DNA of 64,000 bases from Rhizobium sp. P32RR-XVIII (lineage in GTDB: Bacteria; Pseudomonadota; Alphaproteobacteria; Rhizobiales; Rhizobiaceae), in the NCBI RefSeq assembly GCF_012641395.1, contig NZ_JABAIH010000006.1, positions 124,001-188,000 of the forward strand. Direction: 5' to 3'. This document shows positions 48,368 through 55,421 of this stretch, piece after piece. The notes under the pieces were generated by a model. That model was not told the origin of the DNA and ran no database searches. It saw only the letters and a program-made list of their open reading frames with translations. The position numbers were made by a program, and so were the translations under genes. Every line of letters begins with the position of its first letter. Position 1 is the stretch's first letter.

Positions 48368-48547
48368 ATGACGGTGAATCTCGTGCCCGAGCACATCTAT
48401 AAGAAACACGAAAGCGAATGGCTGGCTCTCAAGGACGCTTTGGAGAGCCGAATCGATATCAAGAAGCCAGAGACGCCATCCTGGAATATTGCTTCCGACA
48501 GTAAGAAAGCCTCGAGGCGGCACAGCTCGGAGGCACAGCCCGCCTGA
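48368..48547 (+). CDS. Small hypothetical protein (59 aa)
   Basis: The frame starts MTVNLVPEHIYKKHESEWLA with GTGAGG five bases before the ATG and ends at a TGA just before a GC-rich hairpin (48563-48587). The sequence is hydrophilic and helical, with no recognised domain. It lies 58 bp after the 75-aa gene, on the same strand, so both may be read from the EcfG-type promoter. Confidence 0.5.
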   Translation: MTVNLVPEHIYKKHESEWLALKDALESRIDIKKPETPSWNIASDSKKASRRHSSEAQPA

Positions 48548-48562
48548 TCTCATCGCCAACGT

Positions 48563-48587
48563 AACCGCCCGCTACAAGCGGGCGGTT
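48563..48587. terminator. GC-rich hairpin between convergent genes
   Basis: AACCGCCCGC and GCGGGCGGTT form a 10-bp perfect stem around TACAA. It lies between the plus-strand 59-aa gene and the minus-strand MgtC gene (stop at 48591). The U-tract is poor on both sides (CTCTTATG on the plus strand), so termination efficiency is uncertain. Confidence 0.6.
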
Positions 48588-48590
48588 CTC

Positions 48591-49103
48591 TTATGTGTCT
48601 TCCTTCGGTGGCAATTGCTCTTGCTTTCCATGCTCCAGCCGCCGCTCAATTACCCCCAGGGCGAACAGGACGCTAACTGCGGCTGCCGTCGCGAAGAAGG
48701 CGATGGGCCAGTAGCCGAAGCCCATGGCAAGGCCGATCGCGCCGGCGAGCCACATGCCCGCGCCGGTCGTTAGGCCTTTCACTCTGCCTCTGGAAAAAAC
48801 GATCATTCCAGCCGCTAGGAAGGCGACGCCGGCCGTAACTGCTTCGATGACGCGCAGCGGATCGATCCGAACCTGCTGGTCATTCGCGAAGCCCGGTATG
48901 TTGACCGATTCAATGGCAATGATCCCGAAAAGAGCTGCTGCAAGGCTCACCAGAATATGCGTGCGCAAGCCCGCCGGGTGATCGCGCGCTTCACGCTCGA
49001 AGCCGATGATGCCGCCGAGAATAATGGCGCCGATGAGCCGCGCGAAGATTACAGGGTACTGGATACGGGATGGAGGAAACATGTCCGCGAAGACCAGATC
49101 CAT
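48591..49103 (-). CDS. MgtC/SapB family membrane protein
   Basis: A 170-residue protein with four or five helices. The family motif is clear: ARLIGAIILGGIIGFEREARDHPAGLRTHILVSLAAALF, with the conserved Arg, Glu and His residues. MgtC proteins modulate ATP synthase and support growth in low magnesium and inside host cells. The short C-terminal extension is charged. No magnesium-transport gene is next to it. Confidence 0.9.
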   Translation of the reverse strand: MDLVFADMFPPSRIQYPVIFARLIGAIILGGIIGFEREARDHPAGLRTHILVSLAAALFGIIAIESVNIPGFANDQQVRIDPLRVIEAVTAGVAFLAAGMIVFSRGRVKGLTTGAGMWLAGAIGLAMGFGYWPIAFFATAAAVSVLFALGVIERRLEHGKQEQLPPKEDT

Positions 49104-49307
49104 GGAGGGAGTGCTTTCTTGTGAAGAAATTCTTCGCTGGCTAACGTGTTGTGCCGCTATTTGTTCATCGACGTCTCAAAAACGAGAATGCTGGCGCCCA
49201 GGCGGGCAGCTCGTGAGCGACGGATACGCTTCAACGTTGCGTCTGCATGCCAACCTTTCGGAAAGGATTGGGAGGCGATAATCCGGCCCTCACGGGATTC
49301 GGAACAG

Positions 49308-50009
49308 ATGGCTAAGATAGCGACCCGCGGCCGGCGCCGCAAATCATCGGCAAAATCAAGACGCGGCGGCCAGGGTGGTCCCTTGGCCTGGCTCCTCGTT
49401 GGTGCCGTTGCCGTGGGCGGCATTGCGCTTTACGACAACTGGAAGAGCGTGCGGCCTATGCTTGCCTCCCGCGTGCCAGATGCGTCGGTGATAACTGCTG
49501 CAATCAAGCCGGACGTGCCGAAAGCTACTGTCGGCAACAGTGCGTCGCGGCAACAGCCTGCTTCGCAGTCGCAGCGCGTCCTGCCGCCGGCCGCCGTTCC
49601 GGTTCCTGCTGCTCAACCCGTGAAGCTGGCCCCTGCTGCCGGCTCACCGGCACTCTCGGAAAATGCCAGCGGAGCTTTCGGTTATTGCGGGCAGGGCCAG
49701 CACGTCAATTGCGTCGGAGACGGCGGTACCTTCTGGTACAAGGGAGAGAAGATCCTGATTGCGGATGTGGTGATACCGGACGTCGGCGCTGCCCGTTGCG
49801 CCGATGAGAGGACGGCAGGCTTTGCCGCAAAATCGAGGCTGCTGAAGCTTCTGAATGCCGGCCCCTTCGTCATGAACGCGGCAGGCAAGGCTGGCGGGGC
49901 CGGTGCGCCGCGCGTCATTTCGCGCAACGGCCTTTCGTTTGGCTCCCAGCTGATGGCCGAGGGGCTTGCCCGCAAACCAGCCGCCAACCCAGGCGGGTGG
50001 TGCGCCTGA
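49308..50009 (+). CDS. Membrane-anchored SNase-like protein, probably catalytically altered
   Basis: A 233-residue protein. A basic N-terminus (RGRRRKSSAKSRRGG) precedes one helix (about 26-42), then a Pro/Ala/Gln linker of 80 residues, and a C-terminal staphylococcal-nuclease-like domain. In that domain the usual VVDGDTF loop reads VGDGGTFWYKGEKI, so the second, metal-binding Asp is Gly. The conserved RIADIDTPE region is changed to LIADVVIPD, and the following CADERTAGFAAKSRL still fits the family. It probably binds but may not cleave nucleic acid. Start at 49308, after GGAACAG. Confidence 0.75.
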   Translation: MAKIATRGRRRKSSAKSRRGGQGGPLAWLLVGAVAVGGIALYDNWKSVRPMLASRVPDASVITAAIKPDVPKATVGNSASRQQPASQSQRVLPPAAVPVPAAQPVKLAPAAGSPALSENASGAFGYCGQGQHVNCVGDGGTFWYKGEKILIADVVIPDVGAARCADERTAGFAAKSRLLKLLNAGPFVMNAAGKAGGAGAPRVISRNGLSFGSQLMAEGLARKPAANPGGWCA

Positions 50010-50028
50010 TATAGCGCCTTGAAGGCCC

Positions 50029-50505
50029 TTATTTCTGCTTCGGGGCTTTGCCGCTGGTGCTGAAACTGCCCGTAAAGGTCGTGTCCTTGCTTTCCGCGGT
50101 GCATTCGATCGCGATCGGCTTGCCGCTATAGGGATTGCCGAAGGTGCAGGTGCCTGCCACCTTCACCTGCCCGGTCATCTTCTCGCCGACACCCGTCGTC
50201 ACCAGATTGAGCGGAATGCGGGCATTGCCGTTGGAGGCTGCCTTGATCGCGGTGCCATCGCCTTGAAAGCCGAGCATCTTGCCGCCTGAGGTAAAGATGA
50301 AGGTCACCTGACCGTTCGGCAGTCCGACGCTCGCGAGTTCGCCCTTGCAGCCCTTCGACGCATCGACCTTGCCGACGACGAGCTTCGCGCATTTGCCTGC
50401 AAGCGTCGTCACGCCGGCGCTTGGAAAGTTTTGGGAGGCGGCGCTGGCGCCGGAGGCGAAAGCTACGGCGGAAAGGGCCGCAACTGCAATCACTGTCAGT
50501 CTCAT
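50029..50505 (-). CDS. Secreted hypothetical protein
   Basis: A 158-residue protein with a signal peptide (LTVIAVAALSAVAFASGASAAS). The mature part has four cysteines (GKCAKL, KGCKGE, GTCTFG, IECTAE), suggesting two disulfide bonds in the periplasm, and is rich in glycine and threonine. No domain was recognised. It converges with the SNase-like gene, with a 19-bp gap between stops. Confidence 0.7.
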   Translation of the reverse strand: MRLTVIAVAALSAVAFASGASAASQNFPSAGVTTLAGKCAKLVVGKVDASKGCKGELASVGLPNGQVTFIFTSGGKMLGFQGDGTAIKAASNGNARIPLNLVTTGVGEKMTGQVKVAGTCTFGNPYSGKPIAIECTAESKDTTFTGSFSTSGKAPKQK

Positions 50506-50576
50506 CTTTTCAGGAATCCCGTCGTGCTGGCTTGTCGAATCGGATTGCCATCTTTCTGTGTCCGAAATTTGCCGGT

Positions 50577-50614
50577 GCAAAGAAAACGGGCCGCTGCAGG
50601 GATAGCGGCCCGTT
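50577..50614 (-). terminator. Terminator of the 65-aa minus-strand gene
   Basis: AACGGGCCGCT (50585-50595) and AGCGGCCCGTT (50604-50614) form an 11-bp perfect stem. On the minus strand it is followed by TTTTCTTTG. It lies between the 65-aa gene (stop at 50704) and the secreted-protein gene start (50505), so it ends the former. Confidence 0.75.
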
Positions 50615-50703
50615 CTTGGAAGCGGGACCGTCAATGACGGTCGCCCTCTTAATCTCTCGGCCCGCTCGAGCTGGATGAACGGATCTCGCCTATCAAACGT
50701 TCG

Positions 50704-50901
50704 TCAGTGACGGCGGCTCGCATCCTCGACGGACCAGCCAAACCGCCAAGCCTCGTAGCGGGCATACCAAGCCTCAAACTCGGCAGCATCGCGGATCGGC
50801 ATCAATTCCGGCCGCGACATCGGATTGTCGCTCAGTCGGCGACCAAGGCGCCGATCGCGTATTCCGCACTCCTGCATGTCGAGCAGTTCTTCGATTTCCA
50901 T
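50704..50901 (-). CDS. Small hypothetical protein (65 aa)
   Basis: The frame starts MEIEELLDMQECGIRDRRLG at 50901, with GGGTGACG upstream. The sequence is acidic at the start and then arginine- and tryptophan-rich (EFEAWYARYEAWRFGW). No domain was recognised. The well-formed terminator about 90 bp downstream supports transcription. A start at 50940 would add 13 residues. Confidence 0.5.
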   Translation of the reverse strand: MEIEELLDMQECGIRDRRLGRRLSDNPMSRPELMPIRDAAEFEAWYARYEAWRFGWSVEDASRRH

Positions 50902-51164
50902 CGCGTCACCCAACCGCTGACCTAGCCGACCCCTAGGCAAACATTTCTTGCTGCTAATGTCCAGCGGTTAGTCGCCGTTTCTGCGATTCACGAGATTAGC
51001 TCGAAGGGAGCACAGCCCGATTCAAGCTCCTTCCTGCAGGTTATAACCCCCGGCCAAGCTCCCCAAATATGTTGTAAAAATATCGTTAAAATGGCCTGTA
51101 ACAAGTTTTTGTTCATCTCCCGTTCAGAAAACATTTTGGGAAATCGGTCAGATGGGTCAATCTG

Positions 51165-51182
51165 CTCCTTGTGAATAAGGAG
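51165..51182 (+). promoter_or_regulatory. Hairpin covering the ribosome site of the 44-aa gene
   Basis: CTCCTT (51165-51170) and AAGGAG (51177-51182) form a perfect 6-bp stem around GTGAAT. The right arm is the Shine-Dalgarno sequence of the gene at 51190, so the structure would hide it from ribosomes unless melted or bound. Confidence 0.55.
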
Positions 51183-51189
51183 ATACTGA

Positions 51190-51324
51190 ATGATTCGATT
51201 GACCGCGGTGCTGACGCTGTTCTCAGTCTATGCATTCACGATGTTTTTCATCGTAGCCATTCCTGAGGCGCCGGACCTGCAGACCGCAGCAACTTTATCG
51301 GTAGACGCCACGCTTACCAAATAA
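51190..51324 (+). CDS. 44-aa single-helix membrane microprotein
   Basis: The frame MIRLTAVLTLFSVYAFTMFF continues IVAIPEAPD and ends TLTK at a TAA. Residues about 5-24 form one membrane helix; the tail is short and polar. The ribosome site AAGGAGAT is strong and correctly spaced. The gene is short but has every feature of a real one. Its function is unknown. The upstream AT-rich 130 bp (51060-51160) probably contains its promoter; nothing else was recognised in 50941-51164. Confidence 0.6.
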   Translation: MIRLTAVLTLFSVYAFTMFFIVAIPEAPDLQTAATLSVDATLTK

Positions 51325-51753
51325 AGTACTTGATGGTGTTTTAACCTCGTGTGAGCCGTGCCGGCGGCGCTGATTTGCGCAGCAAGACGCGACCGCTCGG
51401 TGCCCAAGGCCAATTGGGCCGATCTCCGAAAATGAACGTCATTGTCGCAGCGCGACGCTTCCCCACGGATTCGGATTGGACGTTTGCGGAACGCCGTTCG
51501 GATAATTCCTAAAAGGGTTGTGTAAGGAAGGCTTTATACGATTGGATAACGTGGCTGATGCGAATGCATCTCTTTATTTGAAGCTGCAAAAATGGTCTTC
51601 TATAGATGCCTGCAAAGGCAATCGCACCGTGTGACCTGATCTGGTGCAGCGGCTTGCTCACTCCCAAGGCGAGTCCCGTCACGCCAGACGATGCCGCGCC
51701 GGATTTTGTGCACGTGGTCGATGATATCCCTTTTACGATCAGAGGTATTTCCG
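51325..51753. other. Intergenic region without clear genes
   Basis: About 430 bp. Several short frames exist on both strands (for example 51509-51760 minus), but they lack ribosome sites and conserved character. The downstream end presumably carries the promoter of the 66-aa gene. Confidence 0.5.
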
Positions 51754-51954
51754 ATGGCAACCCAGAGGTACATCGTTCAAAACAACCTTAATATCTACCG
51801 GACGGTGCTCGATGTGGTCACCGGCAAGGCGACCGTGGTCGGTGGAATGGTTATGGACATGCTTTCCGACGAGGAGGCTCGCGAGCTGGCCGGATGGCTG
51901 AACTGGGAGCATCAACAGAAGTCTTCTCGTCTGGAGCTAAGTGTTTCTTCCTGA
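51754..51954 (+). CDS. Small hypothetical protein (66 aa)
   Basis: A 66-residue frame beginning MATQRYIVQNNLNIYRTVLDV, with AGAGGT upstream. The middle (VTGKATVVGGMVMDMLSDEEARELAGWLN) has a beta-then-helix pattern. I recognise no domain. Predicted soluble and slightly acidic. Confidence 0.55.
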   Translation: MATQRYIVQNNLNIYRTVLDVVTGKATVVGGMVMDMLSDEEARELAGWLNWEHQQKSSRLELSVSS

Positions 51955-52148
51955 GCCTGGAATCTAGTCGATCTCGGTTCTCTGGCAGGATGCTGTGTTC
52001 AGCGCCAATTCGCTTTCAGGTTCAGCGGACGTAAAGCGAACGATGGACGAGCTCCCGAAGGAACCAGAACAGGGATAACCTGGAGAGGATGAGCGTCGAC
52101 GAGGCGGCGCCGCCTTGCCCAGCTGCGGCGAGACGGCGCCCGATCCCA

Positions 52149-52367
52149 TTAGTGCGTGCAGGCAGAGCTTGATTTGATTGCAGATTCTGCAAGAGCCCTG
52201 CTCGAGTGAGCCTTGCCGACCTGCATCATCATCTTCCCGTCTGGTTTCACCTCGGTGACCATGCAGTTCTTGCTTTTCGCCGGGTGACCAACGTAGAAGC
52301 TATTCGCCGCGAAAGCCGACGAGGCCATAAGTGCCGCGAAAGCGGCTAGCGATAGTGCTTTCATCAT
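52149..52367 (-). CDS. Small secreted hypothetical protein (72 aa)
   Basis: The frame starts MMKALSLAAFAALMASSAFAANSF, a clear signal peptide, with AGGAGA seven bases before the ATG at 52367. The mature 50 residues contain two cysteines (KNCMVTE, SSACTH), likely a periplasmic disulfide. Similar small exported proteins are common in rhizobia and lack known function. Confidence 0.75.
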   Translation of the reverse strand: MMKALSLAAFAALMASSAFAANSFYVGHPAKSKNCMVTEVKPDGKMMMQVGKAHSSRALAESAIKSSSACTH

Positions 52368-52561
52368 TTGCCATTCTCCTCTCATACGTCCGCAGCACTG
52401 GCTGCTATGAGTCATGGCATGCGACAGGACATCGTAGTGCTGTCCTTTCGGAACAGCGCCGGTTCTGGACCTGGCGGGGAAGCATATAGGGGACTACACT
52501 CCGTTTGGTCCGCTGCTTCAACAGACGGAGTTCCAAAAATGTTCCCGTGGCAAACGGTCGC

Positions 52562-52588
52562 AATAAAAAAGGCCGGGCAAACCCGACC
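52562..52588 (-). terminator. Orphan minus-strand terminator
   Basis: On the minus strand GGTCGGG, TTTG and CCCGGCC pair (one G-U) and are followed by TTTTTTATTG. No protein gene ends here: the nearest upstream transcript on that strand is tRNA-Val, which has its own terminator at 52749-52770. A short RNA or very small gene within 52589-52748 would explain it. Confidence 0.65.
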
Positions 52589-52748
52589 TTCCCCATCACC
52601 TCTATGCCAGTGCCAGTCCATCCGTGGTCAATGGCGGGTGGGATCTATGTAACCGCCGATCGTGTCGAGAGCGTGACTAAAGCTTGCTCGCACTGCCCGT
52701 GCTCTATCATCGTTTTGCCCTAGGTTCGCTGAACCCGCCGGGAATATG
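52589..52748 (-). ncRNA. Candidate small RNA or micro-ORF transcript
   Basis: This 160-bp stretch lies between the tRNA terminator and the orphan terminator at 52562-52588. The only ATG frame of note on the minus strand is about 21 codons long (MIEHGQCEQALVTL, continuing to a TAG) and has no good ribosome site. A non-coding RNA of about 150 bases ending at the terminator is the simplest reading. No family was recognised and no strong promoter was found. Confidence 0.3.
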
Positions 52749-52770
52749 TAAAAGGCTCCCGAAGGAGCCC
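52749..52770 (-). terminator. Terminator of tRNA-Val
   Basis: On the minus strand GGCTCC, TTCG and GGAGCC form a stable tetraloop hairpin followed by TTTTAC, 29 bases after the tRNA 3' end. Confidence 0.88.
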
Positions 52771-52798
52771 AAAACATCTTGAGTATCAAGTAATTGGA

Positions 52799-52873
<75 letters not shown>

Positions 52874-52888
52874 ATCCGATGGCGGCGC

Positions 52889-52917
52889 ATAGATCACAAA
52901 ACCTTGGGAACCGTCAA
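52889..52917 (-). promoter_or_regulatory. Promoter of tRNA-Val
   Basis: On the minus strand TTGACG (52917-52912) and ATCTAT (52894-52889) are 17 bp apart, with the tRNA 5' end 16 bp further on. Confidence 0.6.
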
Positions 52918-52957
52918 TAGGCTTTTTTGAAGTTTTGTGACGCGCCAACGGAATGCC

Positions 52958-53320
52958 TTATGCGGCAAGCATTTTGTTTACTTCTTCAACGAGATCGCGA
53001 AGGTGGAAGGGCTTGGAAAGCACCTTTGCATCCTTCGGCGCCTTCGAATCAGGGTTCAGGGCGACGGCGGCAAACCCGGTGATGAACATCACCTTGAGGT
53101 CCGGATCGAGTTCCGTCGCACGGCGGGCGAGTTCGATGCCGTCCATTTCCGGCATGACGATATCGGTCAGCAGCAGCGAAAAGGGCTCTTCGCGAAGCCT
53201 GTCGTAAGCGCTTGCGCCGTTATCGTAGGAAAGAACCTTGTAACCAGCCTTTTCAAGCGCCTTTACGAGGAAGCGGCGCATGTCGTTGTCGTCTTCGGCG
53301 AGCAGTATCTTCTGAGTCAT
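52958..53320 (-). CDS. cpdR: Response regulator CpdR
   Basis: A 120-residue stand-alone receiver domain. The acidic pocket is LLAEDDN, the phospho-Asp is D53 in LLLTDIVMPEMDG, and the lysine is in VLSKPF. The sequence and length match CpdR, which in its unphosphorylated form directs ClpXP to cell-cycle proteins and is phosphorylated through the CckA-ChpT relay. In Sinorhizobium it is needed for bacteroid development. It is divergent from hutG, an arrangement seen in other alphaproteobacteria. Confidence 0.92.
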   Translation of the reverse strand: MTQKILLAEDDNDMRRFLVKALEKAGYKVLSYDNGASAYDRLREEPFSLLLTDIVMPEMDGIELARRATELDPDLKVMFITGFAAVALNPDSKAPKDAKVLSKPFHLRDLVEEVNKMLAA

Positions 53321-53508
53321 TATCCAGACCGATGGTGAATAGGTTTTGGTGGGAGGTTCCAGCCATTTACACTAGACTTTGCCCGGTAAACAACCGGTGA
53401 ATTGGCTAGCCGTGGCTGTCATCCCCTATCCATAGTATGGACTTGAGCTAACGCAACTGGCAACATGGGCGAAGCAGCCGTCCGATCACATGGTTAAGAG
53501 GGAAAAAG

Positions 53509-54390
53509 GTGCCGGAAATCCGCGAATACGAGCTTTTTGAGATCCGTGAGCCCGTGTCGCAGACCATTCCATTCGTTTATAACTCTCCACATAGTGGCCG
53601 TATTTATCCACCGGAATTTATCGCCCAGTCGCGGCTCGAAGGCATTTCCATCCGCCGATCGGAGGATCACTATGTCGACGAGCTCTTTGCAGCAGCCAGT
53701 CTGCTCGGCGCGCCTCTGCTTCTCGCCAACTTCCCGCGCGCCTATCTCGATGTAAACCGCGAGCCTTATGAGCTCGATCCGCGCATGTTCGAGGGGCTCT
53801 TGCCGCCCTATGCGAACATCAATTCGCTGCGTGTCGCAGGCGGGCTGGGGACGATTCCGCGGATCGTTGCCGAGAATATGGAAATCTATGCACGGCGGCT
53901 CAGGGTGGAGGAGGGGCTCGACCGCGTCGAGAGCGTCTACAAGCCTTATCACGCCGCGTTGCGCCGCTTGATCGCGCGTACCCATGTGCAGTTCGGCTTT
54001 GGCGTGTTGATAGATTGCCATTCGATGCCCGGCAATGTGCGTGTCGCAGGCAGCAATGCGCGGCCGGACTTCATCATCGGCGACCGGTACGGCACCAGTG
54101 CCTCGGCGGAGCTGTCGCGGACGGCGATCAGTATCCTCGAGGAAATGGGCTTTACGGCGATCCGCAACAAACCCTATGCCGGGGGCTTCATTACCGAGCA
54201 CTACGGCCGCCCCTCGCGGGGTTTGCATGCGCTGCAGATCGAAGTGAACCGGGCCATCTACGTCGATGAAGTCACATTGGAAAAGCGCGCCGACTTCCCG
54301 CTGATCGTTAATGCCGTTACGGGTTTCATGCAGCAGATGGCGAGCTATGTGCAGCAATTCGCGTCCGACACGGCACTTGCGGCCGAGTGA
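53509..54390 (+). CDS. hutG: N-formylglutamate amidohydrolase
   Basis: A 293-residue hydrolase that releases formate and glutamate from N-formylglutamate, the last step of one histidine-degradation route. Family features are FVYNSPHSGRIYP, SRLEGISIRRSEDHYVDELFA, GVLIDCHSMPG and GGFITEHYGRPSRGLHALQIEVNR, which include the metal-binding residues. The start is a GTG at 53509, with GAGGGAAA upstream. No other hut gene is nearby, so it may act outside histidine breakdown. Confidence 0.88.
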   Translation: MPEIREYELFEIREPVSQTIPFVYNSPHSGRIYPPEFIAQSRLEGISIRRSEDHYVDELFAAASLLGAPLLLANFPRAYLDVNREPYELDPRMFEGLLPPYANINSLRVAGGLGTIPRIVAENMEIYARRLRVEEGLDRVESVYKPYHAALRRLIARTHVQFGFGVLIDCHSMPGNVRVAGSNARPDFIIGDRYGTSASAELSRTAISILEEMGFTAIRNKPYAGGFITEHYGRPSRGLHALQIEVNRAIYVDEVTLEKRADFPLIVNAVTGFMQQMASYVQQFASDTALAAE

Positions 54391-54406
54391 GCTGCCAACA
54401 GCGGTC

Positions 54407-54484
54407 AAAAAAGAGCCGCGCTGTGCAGCGCGGCGAGTCTAGGGAGGAAACACCCAAGGAGGGTATTTACAGTCGAGAGACTGC
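54407..54484 (-). ncRNA. mmgR: suhB/MmgR-type small RNA (alpha-r8 family)
   Basis: On the minus strand a promoter (54491-54519) leads into a transcript of about 78 bases. It carries two CCTCC-type segments (ACCCTCCTTGGGTG, TTTCCTCCCTAG), able to pair with ribosome sites, and ends in the hairpin GCCGCGC/GCGCGGC followed by TCTTTTTTG. Length, CCTCC motifs and position next to an inositol-monophosphatase-family gene fit the suhB RNA family, whose Sinorhizobium member MmgR (77 nt) limits PHB granules. The family call is from memory and position; a covariance-model search would settle it. Confidence 0.72.
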
Positions 54485-54490
54485 ATGAGG

Positions 54491-54519
54491 AGAGTATTGC
54501 TGCGTTGCACAATTGTCAA
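54491..54519 (-). promoter_or_regulatory. Promoter of the MmgR-type RNA
   Basis: On the minus strand TTGACA (54519-54514) and TACTCT (54496-54491) are 17 bp apart, placing the start near 54484. Confidence 0.65.
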
Positions 54520-54635
54520 TCATCATTTTGCACTGCAAAAAAATTGGGCAGCTATTGGCGCCTTGCTTAGTGCAGTTGCATTCGAAGGCAGTTCCGCTAT
54601 GAAAAGCGGCACTATCGCCAGAAAACGGATGTCTC

Positions 54636-55409
54636 ATGCTTCCCGACCGCTCGTTCTTCAATCGCCTGGCGGAAGCCGCGAAGGCGGAAACCCTGCCACG
54701 GTTCCGCTCCGGCCTTGACGTCACGAACAAGCTTTCAAGCGGCTTCGACCCCGTCACCGAGGGGGACCAGGCGGCGGAAGCCGCAATCCGAAAACTGATC
54801 GAAGAGCATTTTCCGGACCATGGCATTCTTGGCGAGGAACACGGCAATATGGGCCTCGATCGCGAATATGTCTGGGTGATCGACCCCATCGATGGAACGC
54901 GCGCCTTCATTTCCGGCCTGCCGGTCTGGGGAACGCTGATCGGGCTGCAGAAGAACGGCCGGGCCATCATGGGCATGATCGAACAGCCGTTCACCGGTGA
55001 ACGCTATTTTGCCGATCAAAATGGCTCCATCTATTCAGGGCCGGAGGGCGAACGGCGGTTGACGACGCGCGATTGCGGCACGCTTTCCAACGCGATCCTT
55101 TTCACCACCTCGCCGCATCTCTTTACCGGCGAAGAAATGGACAGCTATCGCAAGGTCGAAAGCCAAGTCCGGCTCTTCCGCTACGGCATCGATTGCTATG
55201 CCTATGCACTGCTTGCGGCCGGCCATGTCGATCTCGTGATCGAAAACGGTCTCAAGCCCTACGATGTCGGCGGGATCATTCCGGTGATCGAGAATGCCGG
55301 CGGCATCGTGACCACATGGGACGGCGGGCGGCCGGAAAACGGCGGCTCGATCATTGCCGCCGGCAGTCGTGCCGTTTACGAGCAGGCGCTTGCGCTCCTG
55401 CAGCGCTAG
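54636..55409 (+). CDS. hisN: Inositol-monophosphatase-family phosphatase, probable histidinol-phosphatase
   Basis: A 257-residue enzyme with the metal-binding motifs of the family: GILGEEHG, DPIDGTRAF (residues 84-92) and KPYDVGGIIPVIENAGG. The GTRAF variant and VWGTLIGL segment are typical of the HisN branch, which dephosphorylates histidinol phosphate in histidine synthesis, rather than of SuhB itself. Substrate choice between histidinol phosphate and inositol phosphate is therefore probable but not certain. It converges with a hydrolase gene, 12 bp between stops. Confidence 0.85.
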   Translation: MLPDRSFFNRLAEAAKAETLPRFRSGLDVTNKLSSGFDPVTEGDQAAEAAIRKLIEEHFPDHGILGEEHGNMGLDREYVWVIDPIDGTRAFISGLPVWGTLIGLQKNGRAIMGMIEQPFTGERYFADQNGSIYSGPEGERRLTTRDCGTLSNAILFTTSPHLFTGEEMDSYRKVESQVRLFRYGIDCYAYALLAAGHVDLVIENGLKPYDVGGIIPVIENAGGIVTTWDGGRPENGGSIIAAGSRAVYEQALALLQR

Positions 55410-55421
55410 GCCTCTACCCGC

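Noticed and set aside
51509..51760. Minus-strand frame of 83 codons
   Set aside because: No ribosome site and no protein-like composition; it overlaps the start of the better-supported 66-aa gene.
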